Assembly: GCA_036526255.1 (NCBI GenBank)
Contig: DATCYW010000055.1
Location: forward strand, 1 to 64,000
Direction: 5' to 3'
Origin: Malonomonas sp036526255
GTDB taxonomy: Bacteria > Desulfobacterota > Desulfuromonadia > Desulfuromonadales > Geopsychrobacteraceae
Length of the DNA: 64,000 nucleotides
Made by a program: the position numbers and the translations under genes. Each line of letters opens with the position of its first letter. Position 1 is the first letter of the stretch. Below the pieces are notes generated by a model. The model saw nothing but the letters and a program-made list of their open reading frames with translations, did no database searches and had not been told where the DNA came from. Positions 47,038-55,702 of the stretch are shown here, piece by piece.

Positions 47038-47913
47038 ATGTTTCATGGATCTATGGTTGCCATCATCACCCCCTTCGACGCACAGGGGAAATTTGATGAG
47101 CAGAGTTACCGCCAACTGATCGAATTCCAGATTGAGAATGGCACCGACGTCATCGTCCCCTGCGGGACCACCGGCGAATCGGCAACCTTAAGCTATGAAG
47201 AGCATGATCGGGTCGTCAAGACCTGTATCGACCAGGTCAATAAACGGGTGCCGGTCATCGCCGGAACCGGCTCAAATTCGACCGCCGAAGCGATTAAAAT
47301 CTCGCAGCATGCCAAAGAGCTGGGCGCTGACGGGTTGCTGCTGGTCTCCCCCTACTACAACAAGCCTTCCCAGGAAGGCCTTTACCAGCACTACAAGGCG
47401 CTGGCCGAAGGCGTGGCCCTGCCGCAGGTGCTTTACAACGTTCCGGGGCGCACCGGCATGAACATGACCGCCGCGACCACCATCCGGCTGGCCGAGTTCG
47501 CCAATATCGTTGCCATCAAGGAGGCCTCCGGCGACATCACCCAGGCCAGCGAAATCATCGCCAACGCCGGCGACAAGATCGACGTGCTCTCCGGGGATGA
47601 CTTTCTGACCCTGCCGTTGATGGCCTGCGGCGCCAAGGGGGTGATCTCGGTCACCGCCAACATCATGCCGAAGCAGGTCAAAGCGATGGTCACTGCCATC
47701 CTGCAGGGGCGGTGGGATGACGCCCGCAAACTGCACCTTCAGCTGCTCGACGCGCATCAGGCGATGTTCATCGAAAGCAACCCGGTGCCGGTCAAAACCT
47801 CCGCCGCGCTGATGGGCAAGTGCCGGGCCGATGTGCGCCTGCCGCTGGTGCCGATGCAGACCGCGACACTGGAGAAGCTGAAGTCGGTGCTGCAGAAGCA
47901 CGGCCTGATTTAA
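47038..47913 (+). CDS. dapA: 4-hydroxy-tetrahydrodipicolinate synthase
   Basis: 291 residues. The ATG at 47038 follows AAGAGGAG and gives MFHGSMVAIITPF. TIM-barrel DapA motifs are GTTGESATLSYEEH, YYNKPSQEGLYQHY, YNVPGRTG (catalytic Tyr) and IKEASGD (Schiff-base Lys). It condenses pyruvate with aspartate semialdehyde, starting the lysine/diaminopimelate branch. dapB follows after 25 bases. Confidence 0.96.
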   Translation: MFHGSMVAIITPFDAQGKFDEQSYRQLIEFQIENGTDVIVPCGTTGESATLSYEEHDRVVKTCIDQVNKRVPVIAGTGSNSTAEAIKISQHAKELGADGLLLVSPYYNKPSQEGLYQHYKALAEGVALPQVLYNVPGRTGMNMTAATTIRLAEFANIVAIKEASGDITQASEIIANAGDKIDVLSGDDFLTLPLMACGAKGVISVTANIMPKQVKAMVTAILQGRWDDARKLHLQLLDAHQAMFIESNPVPVKTSAALMGKCRADVRLPLVPMQTATLEKLKSVLQKHGLI

Positions 47914-47938
47914 TCATCGCACATCAAGGGCTTAACTT

Positions 47939-48739
47939 ATGAACGTTGCAATTGTAGGTGCCGCCGGCCGCATGGGTGGACGCCTGATTCACGCCGTGCT
48001 TGAGGCTGAGGGACTGGAACTGACTGGTGCTGTCGAGCGCCACGGCCATCCGCAACTGGGGCAGGATGCCGGGCTGATTGCTGGCGCCGGCGAGCTGGGA
48101 GTAAAGATCAGCGACGACCTGGCCGCCACCATGGTCGGCGCCGATGTGCTGATCGACTTCACCTTCCCCGATGTCACCCTGCAGAACCTTGCCATCTGCG
48201 CCGCACAGGGCAAGATGCTGGTCAGCGGTTCGACCGGCTTCACCCCCGAGCAGCGCGCCGCGGCCGAAAAGTTCGCCACGCAGATCCCGATCGTGCTGGC
48301 ACCGAACATGAGCGTCGGCGTCAACGCCTGCTTCAAACTGCTCAAGGAAGCAGCGAAAATTCTCGGCGAAGATTTTGATGTCGAGATTGTTGAGCTGCAT
48401 CACAATAAAAAGAAGGATTCCCCCTCGGGCACCGCCGTGCGCATGGGCGAAGTGGTCGCCAATGAGCTGGGGCGCGATTACAATCAGGTCGCCAACTTCC
48501 ACCGCGAAGGGATGTGCGGCGAACGCAGCCACAGCGAAATCGGTATGCAAACGGTCCGTGGCGGTGACATTGTCGGCGAACACACGGTTTACTTCATCGG
48601 CATGGGGGAACGGATCGAGATCAGCCACCGCGCCATGAGCCGTGACATGTTCGCCCGCGGCGCGACCCGCGCCTGCAAGTGGCTGGACGGCAAAGCCGCC
48701 GGTATTTACGATATGCAGGATGTTCTGGAATTGAAATAA
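47939..48739 (+). CDS. dapB: 4-hydroxy-tetrahydrodipicolinate reductase
   Basis: 266 residues. The NAD(P)-binding VGAAGRMGGRLIHAV is at the N-terminus; SGSTGFT, APNMSVGVN and the signature ELHHNKKKDSPSGTA follow. It reduces the DapA product to tetrahydrodipicolinate, which DapL can directly transaminate. Confidence 0.96.
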   Translation: MNVAIVGAAGRMGGRLIHAVLEAEGLELTGAVERHGHPQLGQDAGLIAGAGELGVKISDDLAATMVGADVLIDFTFPDVTLQNLAICAAQGKMLVSGSTGFTPEQRAAAEKFATQIPIVLAPNMSVGVNACFKLLKEAAKILGEDFDVEIVELHHNKKKDSPSGTAVRMGEVVANELGRDYNQVANFHREGMCGERSHSEIGMQTVRGGDIVGEHTVYFIGMGERIEISHRAMSRDMFARGATRACKWLDGKAAGIYDMQDVLELK

Positions 48740-48782
48740 TCCGCGGCAGATAACAATGACAATTTTCAAGGAGCAAATATAA

Positions 48783-48908
48783 ATGAAACGCTTTCTGGTC
48801 TTACTGTTGATCGCTTCCGTTCTGTTCATTTCCGGCTGTGAAACCTTTCACGGCTTAGGTAAAGATGTCGAAAAAACCGGCGAATGGATTCAGGAAAAGG
48901 CTAACTAG
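48783..48908 (+). CDS. Entericidin-like small lipoprotein
   Basis: Only 41 residues. It begins MKRFLVLLLIASVLFISGCETF with a lipobox ISGC (Cys at 19), then HGLGKDVEKTGEWIQEKAN. The G-x-G-K-D-V-E-K-x-G-E/D-x-I-Q core is the entericidin A/B pattern. Entericidins are small cell-envelope lipoproteins reported as a toxin/antidote pair in E. coli; many bacteria have a single copy of unknown role. AAGGAG lies 10 bases before the ATG. The gene sits between dapB and dapL and is followed by its own terminator. Confidence 0.85.
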   Translation: MKRFLVLLLIASVLFISGCETFHGLGKDVEKTGEWIQEKAN

Positions 48909-48940
48909 TCCAAACCAGCAACAATGTGAAGCTTAAGCAG

Positions 48941-48965
48941 GGCGACCGGATTCGGGTCGCCTTTT
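48941..48965 (+). terminator. Rho-independent terminator after the entericidin-like gene
   Basis: GGCGACC / GGTCGCC stem with a 7-base loop, followed directly by TTTT. Confidence 0.85.
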
Positions 48966-49000
48966 GCACAATTCAACGAACAACATCAGGAGATGCTTAA

Positions 49001-50236
49001 ATGGCACACATCAACGACAACTATCTGAAACTGCAGGCAGGCTATCTGTTCCCCGAGATCGGTCGCCGCGTTCGTGAATTTTCCGCCGCCAACCCCGGCG
49101 CCAAAGTTATCCGCCTTGGCATCGGCGACGTGACCCGGCCGCTGGCCCCGGCAGTTCTCAAGGCGTTTCATGCTGCGGTCGACGACCTCGGCACCAGCGA
49201 GAATTTCGCCGGCTACGGCCCCGAGCAGGGCTATGACTGGCTCTCGCAGGTCATCATCGACAAGAGCTACAAGCCCCTCGGCGTCGAGCTGAAGGCATCC
49301 GAGATGTTTATCTCTGACGGTTCCAAGTGTGACTGCGCCAACATCCTCGATATCTTCGCCCTTGACAACGTGGTTGCGATCGGCGACCCGGTCTACCCGG
49401 TCTACAACGACACCAACGTCATGGTCGGCCGCACCGGCAAAGCCGACGAAAAAGGCTACTACAAAGGGATCGTCTACATGCCCTTCACCGAAGCCAACAA
49501 CTTCGTACCGGACCTGCCGAAGGAAAAAGTCGACATCATCTATCTCTGCTTCCCCAACAACCCGACCGGCACCGTCGCCACCAAAGAGCAGCTGAAGCAG
49601 TGGGTCGATTACGCCAACGCCAATGACGCCATCATCTTCTTTGATGCCGCCTACGAGGCGTTCATTACCACTCCGGGCATCCCTCACTCGATCTATGAGA
49701 TCGAAGGGGCAAAAAACTGCGCTATCGAGTTCCGCTCCTTCTCCAAGACCGCCGGCTTCACCGGTGTGCGCTGCGGCCTGGTCGTGGTCCCCGAAGAACT
49801 GATGGGCACCACCGCGACCGGCGAGAAGTACAGCCTCAACAAGCTCTGGAACCGCCGTACCACCACCAAGTTCAACGGCGCATCCTACCCGGTGCAGAAA
49901 GCCGCCGCCGCGGTTTACTCGGACGAAGGCTGGCAGCAGACCCGGGAGATCATCGACTACTACATGGAGAACGCCCGCATCATCCGCGAAGGGCTGAAAG
50001 AGGCCGGCATCGCCTGCTACGGCGGCGTCGATGCGCCTTATATCTGGCTGAAAACTCCGGAAGGGATGACCAGTTGGGAATTCTTCGACAAGCTGCTGAA
50101 AGAGTGCCTGGTGGTCGGCACCCCCGGCAGCGGCTTCGGCCCCAGCGGCGAAGGTTACTTCCGCCTTTCCGCCTTCGGCGAGCGCAGCAATGTCGAAACC
50201 GCGGTACAGCGGATCAAGCAGAAGTGGGGCAAGTAA
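49001..50236 (+). CDS. dapL: LL-diaminopimelate aminotransferase
   Basis: 411 residues, class I/II PLP aminotransferase. It begins with the DapL-typical NDNYLKLQAGYLFPEIGRRV, and has GIGDVTRPL, CFPNNPTGTVA and the PLP lysine in RSFSKTAGFTGVRCG. It converts tetrahydrodipicolinate and glutamate directly to LL-diaminopimelate, bypassing the acyl-DAP steps. CAGGAGAT precedes the ATG. A terminator lies upstream, so it probably has its own promoter or depends on read-through. Confidence 0.96.
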   Translation: MAHINDNYLKLQAGYLFPEIGRRVREFSAANPGAKVIRLGIGDVTRPLAPAVLKAFHAAVDDLGTSENFAGYGPEQGYDWLSQVIIDKSYKPLGVELKASEMFISDGSKCDCANILDIFALDNVVAIGDPVYPVYNDTNVMVGRTGKADEKGYYKGIVYMPFTEANNFVPDLPKEKVDIIYLCFPNNPTGTVATKEQLKQWVDYANANDAIIFFDAAYEAFITTPGIPHSIYEIEGAKNCAIEFRSFSKTAGFTGVRCGLVVVPEELMGTTATGEKYSLNKLWNRRTTTKFNGASYPVQKAAAAVYSDEGWQQTREIIDYYMENARIIREGLKEAGIACYGGVDAPYIWLKTPEGMTSWEFFDKLLKECLVVGTPGSGFGPSGEGYFRLSAFGERSNVETAVQRIKQKWGK

Positions 50237-50253
50237 ACCACTGACGATAACAG

Positions 50254-50288
50254 CGAAAAGGGCGACCCACTATGGGCCGCCCTTTTCG
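50254..50288 (+). terminator. Terminator after dapL
   Basis: CGAAAAGGGCG-CCCA / TGGG-CGCCCTTTTCG stem with one internal mismatch, a CTA loop and A/T-run flanks. It may act in both directions for the convergent receiver gene. Confidence 0.88.
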
Positions 50289-50340
50289 TTTGCTGAGAGA
50301 AAAACTATAACTGCGTGTTTGATCTTCATGCCGGCACCAG

Positions 50341-50712
50341 TTATTTCTGCTGCAACGCGGCTAGAATCATATTGAACACGCTTTGCTGCTTGGCTTCGTT
50401 TTTATTCAGCACCGCCAGACATTCGCCCATCGGAAACTTTTCATGCAGGTAATCGGCGTCCCGCCCTGAGAGGATGATGATTCTCCCCTTGGGCACCCCC
50501 CTTTCGACAGCAAAGTTCAGCAGCTTTCCACCATCCATCCCCGGCATTTCCAGATCGAGCAGCAGCAGATCGAGGTCCGGGGTAATCATTGCCAGACTTT
50601 TGAGTGGATCATTGCAGGTGCGAACCTGCAGCGCCGGGTAGTTTTCGTTGATATGTCCACAGAGCGAATCGAGAAAAGTCTGGTTGTCGTCAATGATCAA
50701 TATCTTTGCCAC
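50341..50712 (-). CDS. Stand-alone response-regulator receiver domain
   Basis: 123 residues, one receiver domain and nothing else. The GTG start (after AGGGGAA) gives MAKILIIDDNQ, with the acidic pair, phospho-acceptor Asp in LLLLDLEMPGMDG, the Ser of ILSGRD, and a Lys in LNKNE (the usual following Pro is Asn). Such CheY/Spo0F-type proteins relay phosphate. No kinase is adjacent; orphan kinases occur elsewhere in this window. Confidence 0.85.
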   Translation of the reverse strand: MAKILIIDDNQTFLDSLCGHINENYPALQVRTCNDPLKSLAMITPDLDLLLLDLEMPGMDGGKLLNFAVERGVPKGRIIILSGRDADYLHEKFPMGECLAVLNKNEAKQQSVFNMILAALQQK

Positions 50713-50859
50713 TACAATTCCCCTAACTCGGCACAACAGTCTCTTCGTATTTATTAAATAGCACAAGCATGCGACTTTTCGCCTGTGTTAATCTGAGCGA
50801 AGCTTATCGACTATTCAGGGTCATATCTACCACCTACGAACATTTGAGTCATTATTCTC

Positions 50860-52038
50860 ATGCCTGAACAAGCAGCCAGACACTGGCAGCGGCCAGAAAT
50901 CCTGCTTCTGTTGCTGGCCTTCGCTGTGCCGCTGAGCTTCGCCGCCTGGCAGGCGCTGCTGAACAACTTCGCCATTGAACAGGCGGCCTTCACCGGCCGC
51001 GAGATCGGCATTCTGCAGTCGCTGCGCGAAATCCCCGGTTTTCTTTCCTTTGGGGTGGTTTTTCTGCTGCTGCTGGTGCGCGAGCAGACACTGGCGCTGT
51101 TGTCGCTGTTGCTGCTCGGCCTCGGCACCGCGCTGACCGGCTTCTTCCCGTCAGTTGTCGGGCTTTATCTGACCACAGTGCTGATGTCGCTCGGCTTTCA
51201 CTACTACGAAACCCTGCAGACGTCGTTAACCCAGCAGTGGATCATCAAGGAGCGTGCCGCCGAAACCTTCGGCCAGCTGATCGCCCTCGGCTCAGCCGCA
51301 GCAATTATCGCCTTCGCCCTGATCTGGCTGGGGACCAGCCTGCTGCAGCTCGACTACCGCTGGCTCTACCTGGGAGCGGGGGGGCTGACGATGCTCATCA
51401 CCCTGCTGGCCTGGCGGCTCTTCCCGCAATTTCCACAACAAACCGTTCAGCACAAACACATGCTGTTGCGCCGCCGCTACTGGCTGTATTACGCGCTGAT
51501 CTTCATGTCGGGCGCCCGCCGGCAGATATTCATGGTCTTTGCCGGATTTCTGATGGTCGAGAAGTTCGCCTATGCGCTCAGCGAGATCGCCCTGCTGTTT
51601 CTACTGAATGCCACCTTCAACGTCATCTTTGCCCGCCGGATTGGCCGCCTGATCGCGCGGATCGGCGAACGCAACGCGCTGCTGCTGGAATACAGCGGTC
51701 TGATATTGATTTTCTGCGGCTACGCGCTGGTTGAAACCGGCGCAGTCGCCGCCGTGCTGTACGTACTCGATCACCTGTTTTTTGCCCTGGCGATCAGCCT
51801 GAGAACCTATTTTCAAAAGATTGCCGACCCGGCGGATATCGCCTCGACCGCCGGCGTCAGCTTCACCATCAACCATATCGCCGCCGTCGGGATTCCGGTC
51901 ATCTTCGGCCTGCTCTGGCTCAACTCGCACGCGCTGGTGTTCTACCTCGGAGCCGGCATGGCAATGATTTCGCTCCTGCTGGCCGGCCTGATACCGCGCC
52001 ACCCGGAACCGGGGCGGGAAACCTGCCTGGGCCGTTAA
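50860..52038 (+). CDS. Major facilitator superfamily transporter
   Basis: 392 residues with about twelve hydrophobic segments. The loop between helices 2 and 3 reads GREIGILQSLREIPGF, and a central charged loop (about 195-210, QHKHMLLRRRYW) separates the two halves, as in MFS carriers. The substrate is not recognisable. No clear ribosome-binding site precedes the ATG. It is divergent from the stand-alone receiver gene, with a 147-base gap. Confidence 0.8.
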   Translation: MPEQAARHWQRPEILLLLLAFAVPLSFAAWQALLNNFAIEQAAFTGREIGILQSLREIPGFLSFGVVFLLLLVREQTLALLSLLLLGLGTALTGFFPSVVGLYLTTVLMSLGFHYYETLQTSLTQQWIIKERAAETFGQLIALGSAAAIIAFALIWLGTSLLQLDYRWLYLGAGGLTMLITLLAWRLFPQFPQQTVQHKHMLLRRRYWLYYALIFMSGARRQIFMVFAGFLMVEKFAYALSEIALLFLLNATFNVIFARRIGRLIARIGERNALLLEYSGLILIFCGYALVETGAVAAVLYVLDHLFFALAISLRTYFQKIADPADIASTAGVSFTINHIAAVGIPVIFGLLWLNSHALVFYLGAGMAMISLLLAGLIPRHPEPGRETCLGR

Positions 52039-52190
52039 TGTGGCAGGGCGTTAACTACCAAGCGACCCGAAAACCAGCGACGCTCATACGAACAACTTGA
52101 AACCTGCGAATATGTTCAGTAGAGTCTGCATCAGTGTTGTTATCTGAGCTCTGCGACCAAACCCTGCTGCACGTTGGAGTCATCCAGCAT

Positions 52191-52814
52191 ATGGATCTGA
52201 CCTTTACCCTGATGACCGTTGTCACCATCTGGGGAATTGGCGTTATCACCCCCGGACCGAATTTTTTTATCATCGTCAATGCCGCCCTGACTCAGTCGCG
52301 CAGCGCGGCAACGCTGGTGGTGCTGGGGACCTGTAGCGGTACAGTGACCTGGGGGCTGGCGGGGTTTTTCGGCATCACGCTGCTGTTCCAGTTGTCCCCC
52401 TGGCTGCTGCTCGGCATCAAGCTCGCCGGCGGCGCCTATCTGGTTTTTCTCGGGGTGAAACTGGTTGCTGCCAGCCTGCGCAAACAGACGCTGCAGACGG
52501 TCGCGACACTGCGGCCGATGGGCCTGACCAGCGCCTGGCGGCTTGGCTTTCTGACCAACCTCGGCAATCCGAAAGCCATGGCCTTTGTCTCCAGCATCTT
52601 CGCCGCGGCCATGCCGGCTAACCCGGCGCTTTGGCTGGGTGCGCTTAGCATTGCGGTCATGGTGATCATCTCGCTGGTCTGGTACCTGTCGCTGGTCTAC
52701 CTTTTTTCCAGCCGTCACTTCACCACCAGGTACCAGCGTAGCCGCCCCTGGCTCGACCGGATTTCCGGCCTGGTGTTTATCGGTTTCGGCCTGCGCCTGG
52801 CAACCCACCGTTAG
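52191..52814 (+). CDS. LysE/RhtB-family amino-acid exporter
   Basis: 207 residues, the standard family length, about six membrane helices. The ATG at 52191 gives MDLTFTLMTVVTIWGIGVITPGPNF; ITPGPNF is the family hallmark. NLGNPKAMAF is also typical. It exports amino acids such as lysine, threonine or homoserine; the exact substrate cannot be read. The upstream GGAG is farther than usual (12 bases). Confidence 0.85.
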   Translation: MDLTFTLMTVVTIWGIGVITPGPNFFIIVNAALTQSRSAATLVVLGTCSGTVTWGLAGFFGITLLFQLSPWLLLGIKLAGGAYLVFLGVKLVAASLRKQTLQTVATLRPMGLTSAWRLGFLTNLGNPKAMAFVSSIFAAAMPANPALWLGALSIAVMVIISLVWYLSLVYLFSSRHFTTRYQRSRPWLDRISGLVFIGFGLRLATHR

Positions 52815-52835
52815 CAACAGCATCGGAGCTTACCC

Positions 52836-53345
52836 TTGAACTACAAAATCAGAAACAGTCAGAAGATCTCCCGGGACTGCATGGTCTGCGGCACCGAAAA
52901 CCAGTTCGGCCTCAAGACCAGATTCTACGAAACCACTGACAATGAAGTTATCGGCCTGTTCCAGCCGCGCGAAGTCCATCAGAGCTACCCGGACATCACC
53001 CATGGCGGCATCTCAGCGGCGATTCTGGACGAGACGATCGGCCGGGCGATCATGGCCTTTTACGACCAGAACACCTTCGGTGTCACCATCGACCTGCAGG
53101 TCAGGTACAAGAAGCCGGTGCCGCTGGGGGTCGAGTTGAAGGTCGTCGGCCGCATCACCAGAGACAATGGCCGGATTTTCGAGGGCACCGGCGAGCTCTA
53201 TCTGCCGAATGGCGATGTGGCGGTTACGGCTGAGGGCAAATACCTGAAACGGCAGTTGGGGCAGATCACCGACAGCACATTCAGCGACACCGAGTGGTTT
53301 TTACCTGCGGATGAAAACCCTGATGAGATCTCGCTGAAGAAATGA
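52836..53345 (+). CDS. PaaI-type hotdog thioesterase
   Basis: 169 residues. TTG 52836 follows CGGAGC at 7 bases. The N-terminus has CMVCGTENQFGLKTRF and the hotdog core HGGISAAILDETIGRAIMAF with HGG-x(n)-DE catalytic pattern, followed by DLQVRYKKPVPLG. Likely an acyl-CoA thioesterase; the acyl group is unknown. It is followed by a small DUF1232-like gene after 7 bases. Confidence 0.8.
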   Translation: MNYKIRNSQKISRDCMVCGTENQFGLKTRFYETTDNEVIGLFQPREVHQSYPDITHGGISAAILDETIGRAIMAFYDQNTFGVTIDLQVRYKKPVPLGVELKVVGRITRDNGRIFEGTGELYLPNGDVAVTAEGKYLKRQLGQITDSTFSDTEWFLPADENPDEISLKK

Positions 53346-53352
53346 GGTTTCG

Positions 53353-53577
53353 ATGAAAAAAATTGGCATTTTCCTGCTCGGTCTGTTCTGCGTTATCTAC
53401 CTGTTCAACCCCGGCGCCGGCATCTTTGAAATCATCCCTGACAACCTGCCGTTCATCGGCAATATCGATGAGGCTGCGGCGCTGGCGACCCTGCTGATGT
53501 GCCTGAAATATTTCGGCATCGAACTGCCCGATTTTTTCCGCCGCGACAAAAACGACAAGGACATCAAAATCAAGTAA
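53353..53577 (+). CDS. Small DUF1232-like membrane protein
   Basis: 74 residues. An N-terminal hydrophobic helix (about 4-20) is followed by IFEIIPDNLPFIGNIDEAAALATLL, which is the I-PD-x-P-x-G-x-x-D-D/E-A core of DUF1232 (YkvA-like) proteins, then a charged tail rich in Lys/Asp. The function is unknown. It is close behind the thioesterase gene, so co-transcription is likely. Confidence 0.65.
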   Translation: MKKIGIFLLGLFCVIYLFNPGAGIFEIIPDNLPFIGNIDEAAALATLLMCLKYFGIELPDFFRRDKNDKDIKIK

Positions 53578-53757
53578 CCGGCGACAGCTTACGTCAGCCG
53601 CAGAATTCTGGCAGCTGCCGCCCCCATCCCCTTGCCCCGCGCTCCTATCTTTGTTGATTGACGGACTTGCAAGCTCTGCTTTAATTAAAAGCACGTACCG
53701 CATGATATAGCAGACAACGACCGGCAATTATCATCAGGAGAGGAAAGGAGACGCGCT

Positions 53758-54729
53758 ATGTTGTTTGTCACCAACAGGTTCCCAACGGGCTCTATCAGAA
53801 CCCGGATCAACCGCAATTTTGTCTTCGATCTGAAGAATAACGCACCGAGCAATTCGATTTTTTTCTGCCGGCGCAACAAGGACGGCACCATCACCGAGGT
53901 CGGCAGCCAGAATCTACTGTCTGAACTTAAAGTTTCCCCCTTCCGGCAGATCCTGCTCTACATCCACGGATTTTCCAACCTGCCCGAAGCGATCTTCGAG
54001 GCTGCTGGTGAATTCCAGAAACTCTGCAACGACAAGAAGGCCAATGAGGTGCTGGTGATTCCGATCATCTGGCCATGCGACAACGATCTGGGGATTGTGC
54101 AGGATTACTGGGACGATCAAAAATCGGCCGACCAGAGCGCACCGGCTTTTGCCAGAGCGCTCTGCCTGTTTCTGAAGTGGCGGGAATCGAACCTGAATGA
54201 TCCCGACACCGACCCCTGCCTGAAGCGGATCAACGTTCTGGCCCATTCGATGGGCAACCGGGTACTGCGTGAAACCCTGAGTCAGTGGGATCAGTACGAT
54301 CTGGCCAACGGCGTACCGCTGGTGTTCCGCAACACCTTCCTGGTTGCCGCCGACATCGAAAACGAATCGATTCACCGTAATGAAAAGGGGCGGCTGATTT
54401 CCGATGCCTCCAGAAACGTCGTCGTCTATTTCGCTTCGGACGATCTGGCGCTGCGCGGCAGCAAAGCGGCCAACCTGAAAAACAAAATCGCTTCGCGCCG
54501 CCTGGGGCACAGCGGACCGGAGGACATGAAGCTGACGCCGAAGAATGTCTTTGCCGTCGATTGCGACGACGTCAACAATGCCTATGACCTCAAAGGGCAC
54601 ACCTATTTCCGCAGCGGCAGAAAAAAAGGCAAACCCGGCCTGGTGTTCGATCACATTTTCGAGTGTATTCAAAGCGGCCGGGTGTTCCCCGACGATGAAA
54701 CCCGTCGCACCAGTATCATCAGGGAATAA
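53758..54729 (+). CDS. DUF900-like alpha/beta hydrolase
   Basis: 323 residues, soluble, no signal peptide. It begins LFVTNRFPTG, then QILLYIHGFSN (oxyanion-hole strand, HG), a WP-DND segment, and the nucleophile elbow VLAHSMGNRVLRETL (Ser in AHSMG). A later GHTYF may supply the catalytic His. This is the layout of the DUF900/alpha-beta hydrolase group. The substrate is unknown. AGGAAAGGAG precedes the ATG. The 180 bases upstream have no recognisable gene. Confidence 0.75.
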   Translation: MLFVTNRFPTGSIRTRINRNFVFDLKNNAPSNSIFFCRRNKDGTITEVGSQNLLSELKVSPFRQILLYIHGFSNLPEAIFEAAGEFQKLCNDKKANEVLVIPIIWPCDNDLGIVQDYWDDQKSADQSAPAFARALCLFLKWRESNLNDPDTDPCLKRINVLAHSMGNRVLRETLSQWDQYDLANGVPLVFRNTFLVAADIENESIHRNEKGRLISDASRNVVVYFASDDLALRGSKAANLKNKIASRRLGHSGPEDMKLTPKNVFAVDCDDVNNAYDLKGHTYFRSGRKKGKPGLVFDHIFECIQSGRVFPDDETRRTSIIRE

Positions 54730-54821
54730 AAGAAGTCGCCTCAGCCCACATGATGCGTTGAAACTCTGCGTATAAGTCTTAATTGCAGTAGGACTCTTCG
54801 CTGTGGCTACAAAGTGGACGA

Positions 54822-54845
54822 CCCAATCCGCAGCTCGCGGTTGGG
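54822..54845 (+). terminator. Possible terminator hairpin after the hydrolase gene
   Basis: CCCAATCCGC / GCGGTTGGG stem with one bulged T and a short loop. The downstream tract is only weakly T-rich. It lies about 90 bases after the stop. Confidence 0.4.
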
Positions 54846-54959
54846 CCGTTCTGTATTTTGGCTCTGATGACTTTCAGTCAGATACCGCACCGATGGCAGC
54901 GAAATGACGCTGCAAGGTGATGTAGGCGCTGGTTCAGCACGGGCCAGATTATACGGCCA

Positions 54960-55406
54960 TCATGGTTGTTGCACCGTAAAGGGGAACTTCATTTCATGCT
55001 CTGATGTCTCTGGGTTAAAGACGAGTACGTGGCACTCAAAACACACATAGACAGGCGGATTTTCCTGCCACGGTAGCGACTCCAGCACCTTCTGCTGCAC
55101 GGCCACAGTGTGGTGCTCCTCTTTGGCGACATGACAGATAAGGCAATCACGGAATTTGGCAGTGACATAGGCGGAGATGGTGCTATCCCAGATCATTGGG
55201 TGGCAAGTAAGGCATTCTATGCCACTGTCCTGTGCCATCAAGTGGTGGCGATCAGACAAGCTCGCGCCGTGACAGGTCCGACAATCCGCCTCTAGCAGAG
55301 CGGGAAACGAAGCGAGGGCGGGGGAGGTAAAGACTCCAATGCCAAACGCCACAACGAGAAGGGCAAGGATAGTAGCGAAATGAATAAAGCCGTTATTATT
55401 TGTCAC
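54960..55406 (-). CDS. Tetraheme c-type cytochrome, membrane-anchored or periplasmic
   Basis: 148 residues from GTG 55406, which follows GGAGGT. One hydrophobic segment (about 9-31, ending SPALAS) is an uncleaved anchor or a signal peptide. Four CxxCH heme sites follow: Cys42-His46, Cys65-His69, Cys88-His92 and Cys122-His126. Additional His residues (HH in DRHH and EEHH) could be distal ligands. The arrangement resembles small NapC/NirT- or c3-like electron carriers but fits no family I can name. No partner reductase is adjacent. The surrounding 300 bases are AT-rich. Confidence 0.8.
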   Translation of the reverse strand: MTNNNGFIHFATILALLVVAFGIGVFTSPALASFPALLEADCRTCHGASLSDRHHLMAQDSGIECLTCHPMIWDSTISAYVTAKFRDCLICHVAKEEHHTVAVQQKVLESLPWQENPPVYVCFECHVLVFNPETSEHEMKFPFTVQQP

Positions 55407-55702
55407 AGCAACCTCCGCTTCAAACTGATGAAATAACGAAAAAAAATTGAACACAATTTTAAGCAAAAAATATTCCAAGCATTTGGGACAGAGAGAGGAA
55501 ACAATGAAGTCAAACGCTCTCATTACAAGGGTAAGTGTTTATGTGAACGAAAGTTCCATATCATTCCTGTCGTAGACAGTTTACAGCTCACGCAGGCCAA
55601 TTTCAGAGATAGGAAGACGAAGGTCACAGATTAATTAACGGGTAGCTTGGCACAGCACGCGGTCACGAGAAAACGAACTCAATGGATAACAAAACGGCTA
55701 AT

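Noticed and set aside
55504..55575. 23-codon frame with a GAGAGAGGAAACA leader between cytochrome and radical SAM genes
   Set aside because: A purine-rich leader alone is not enough; the peptide has no signal, domain or conserved context.
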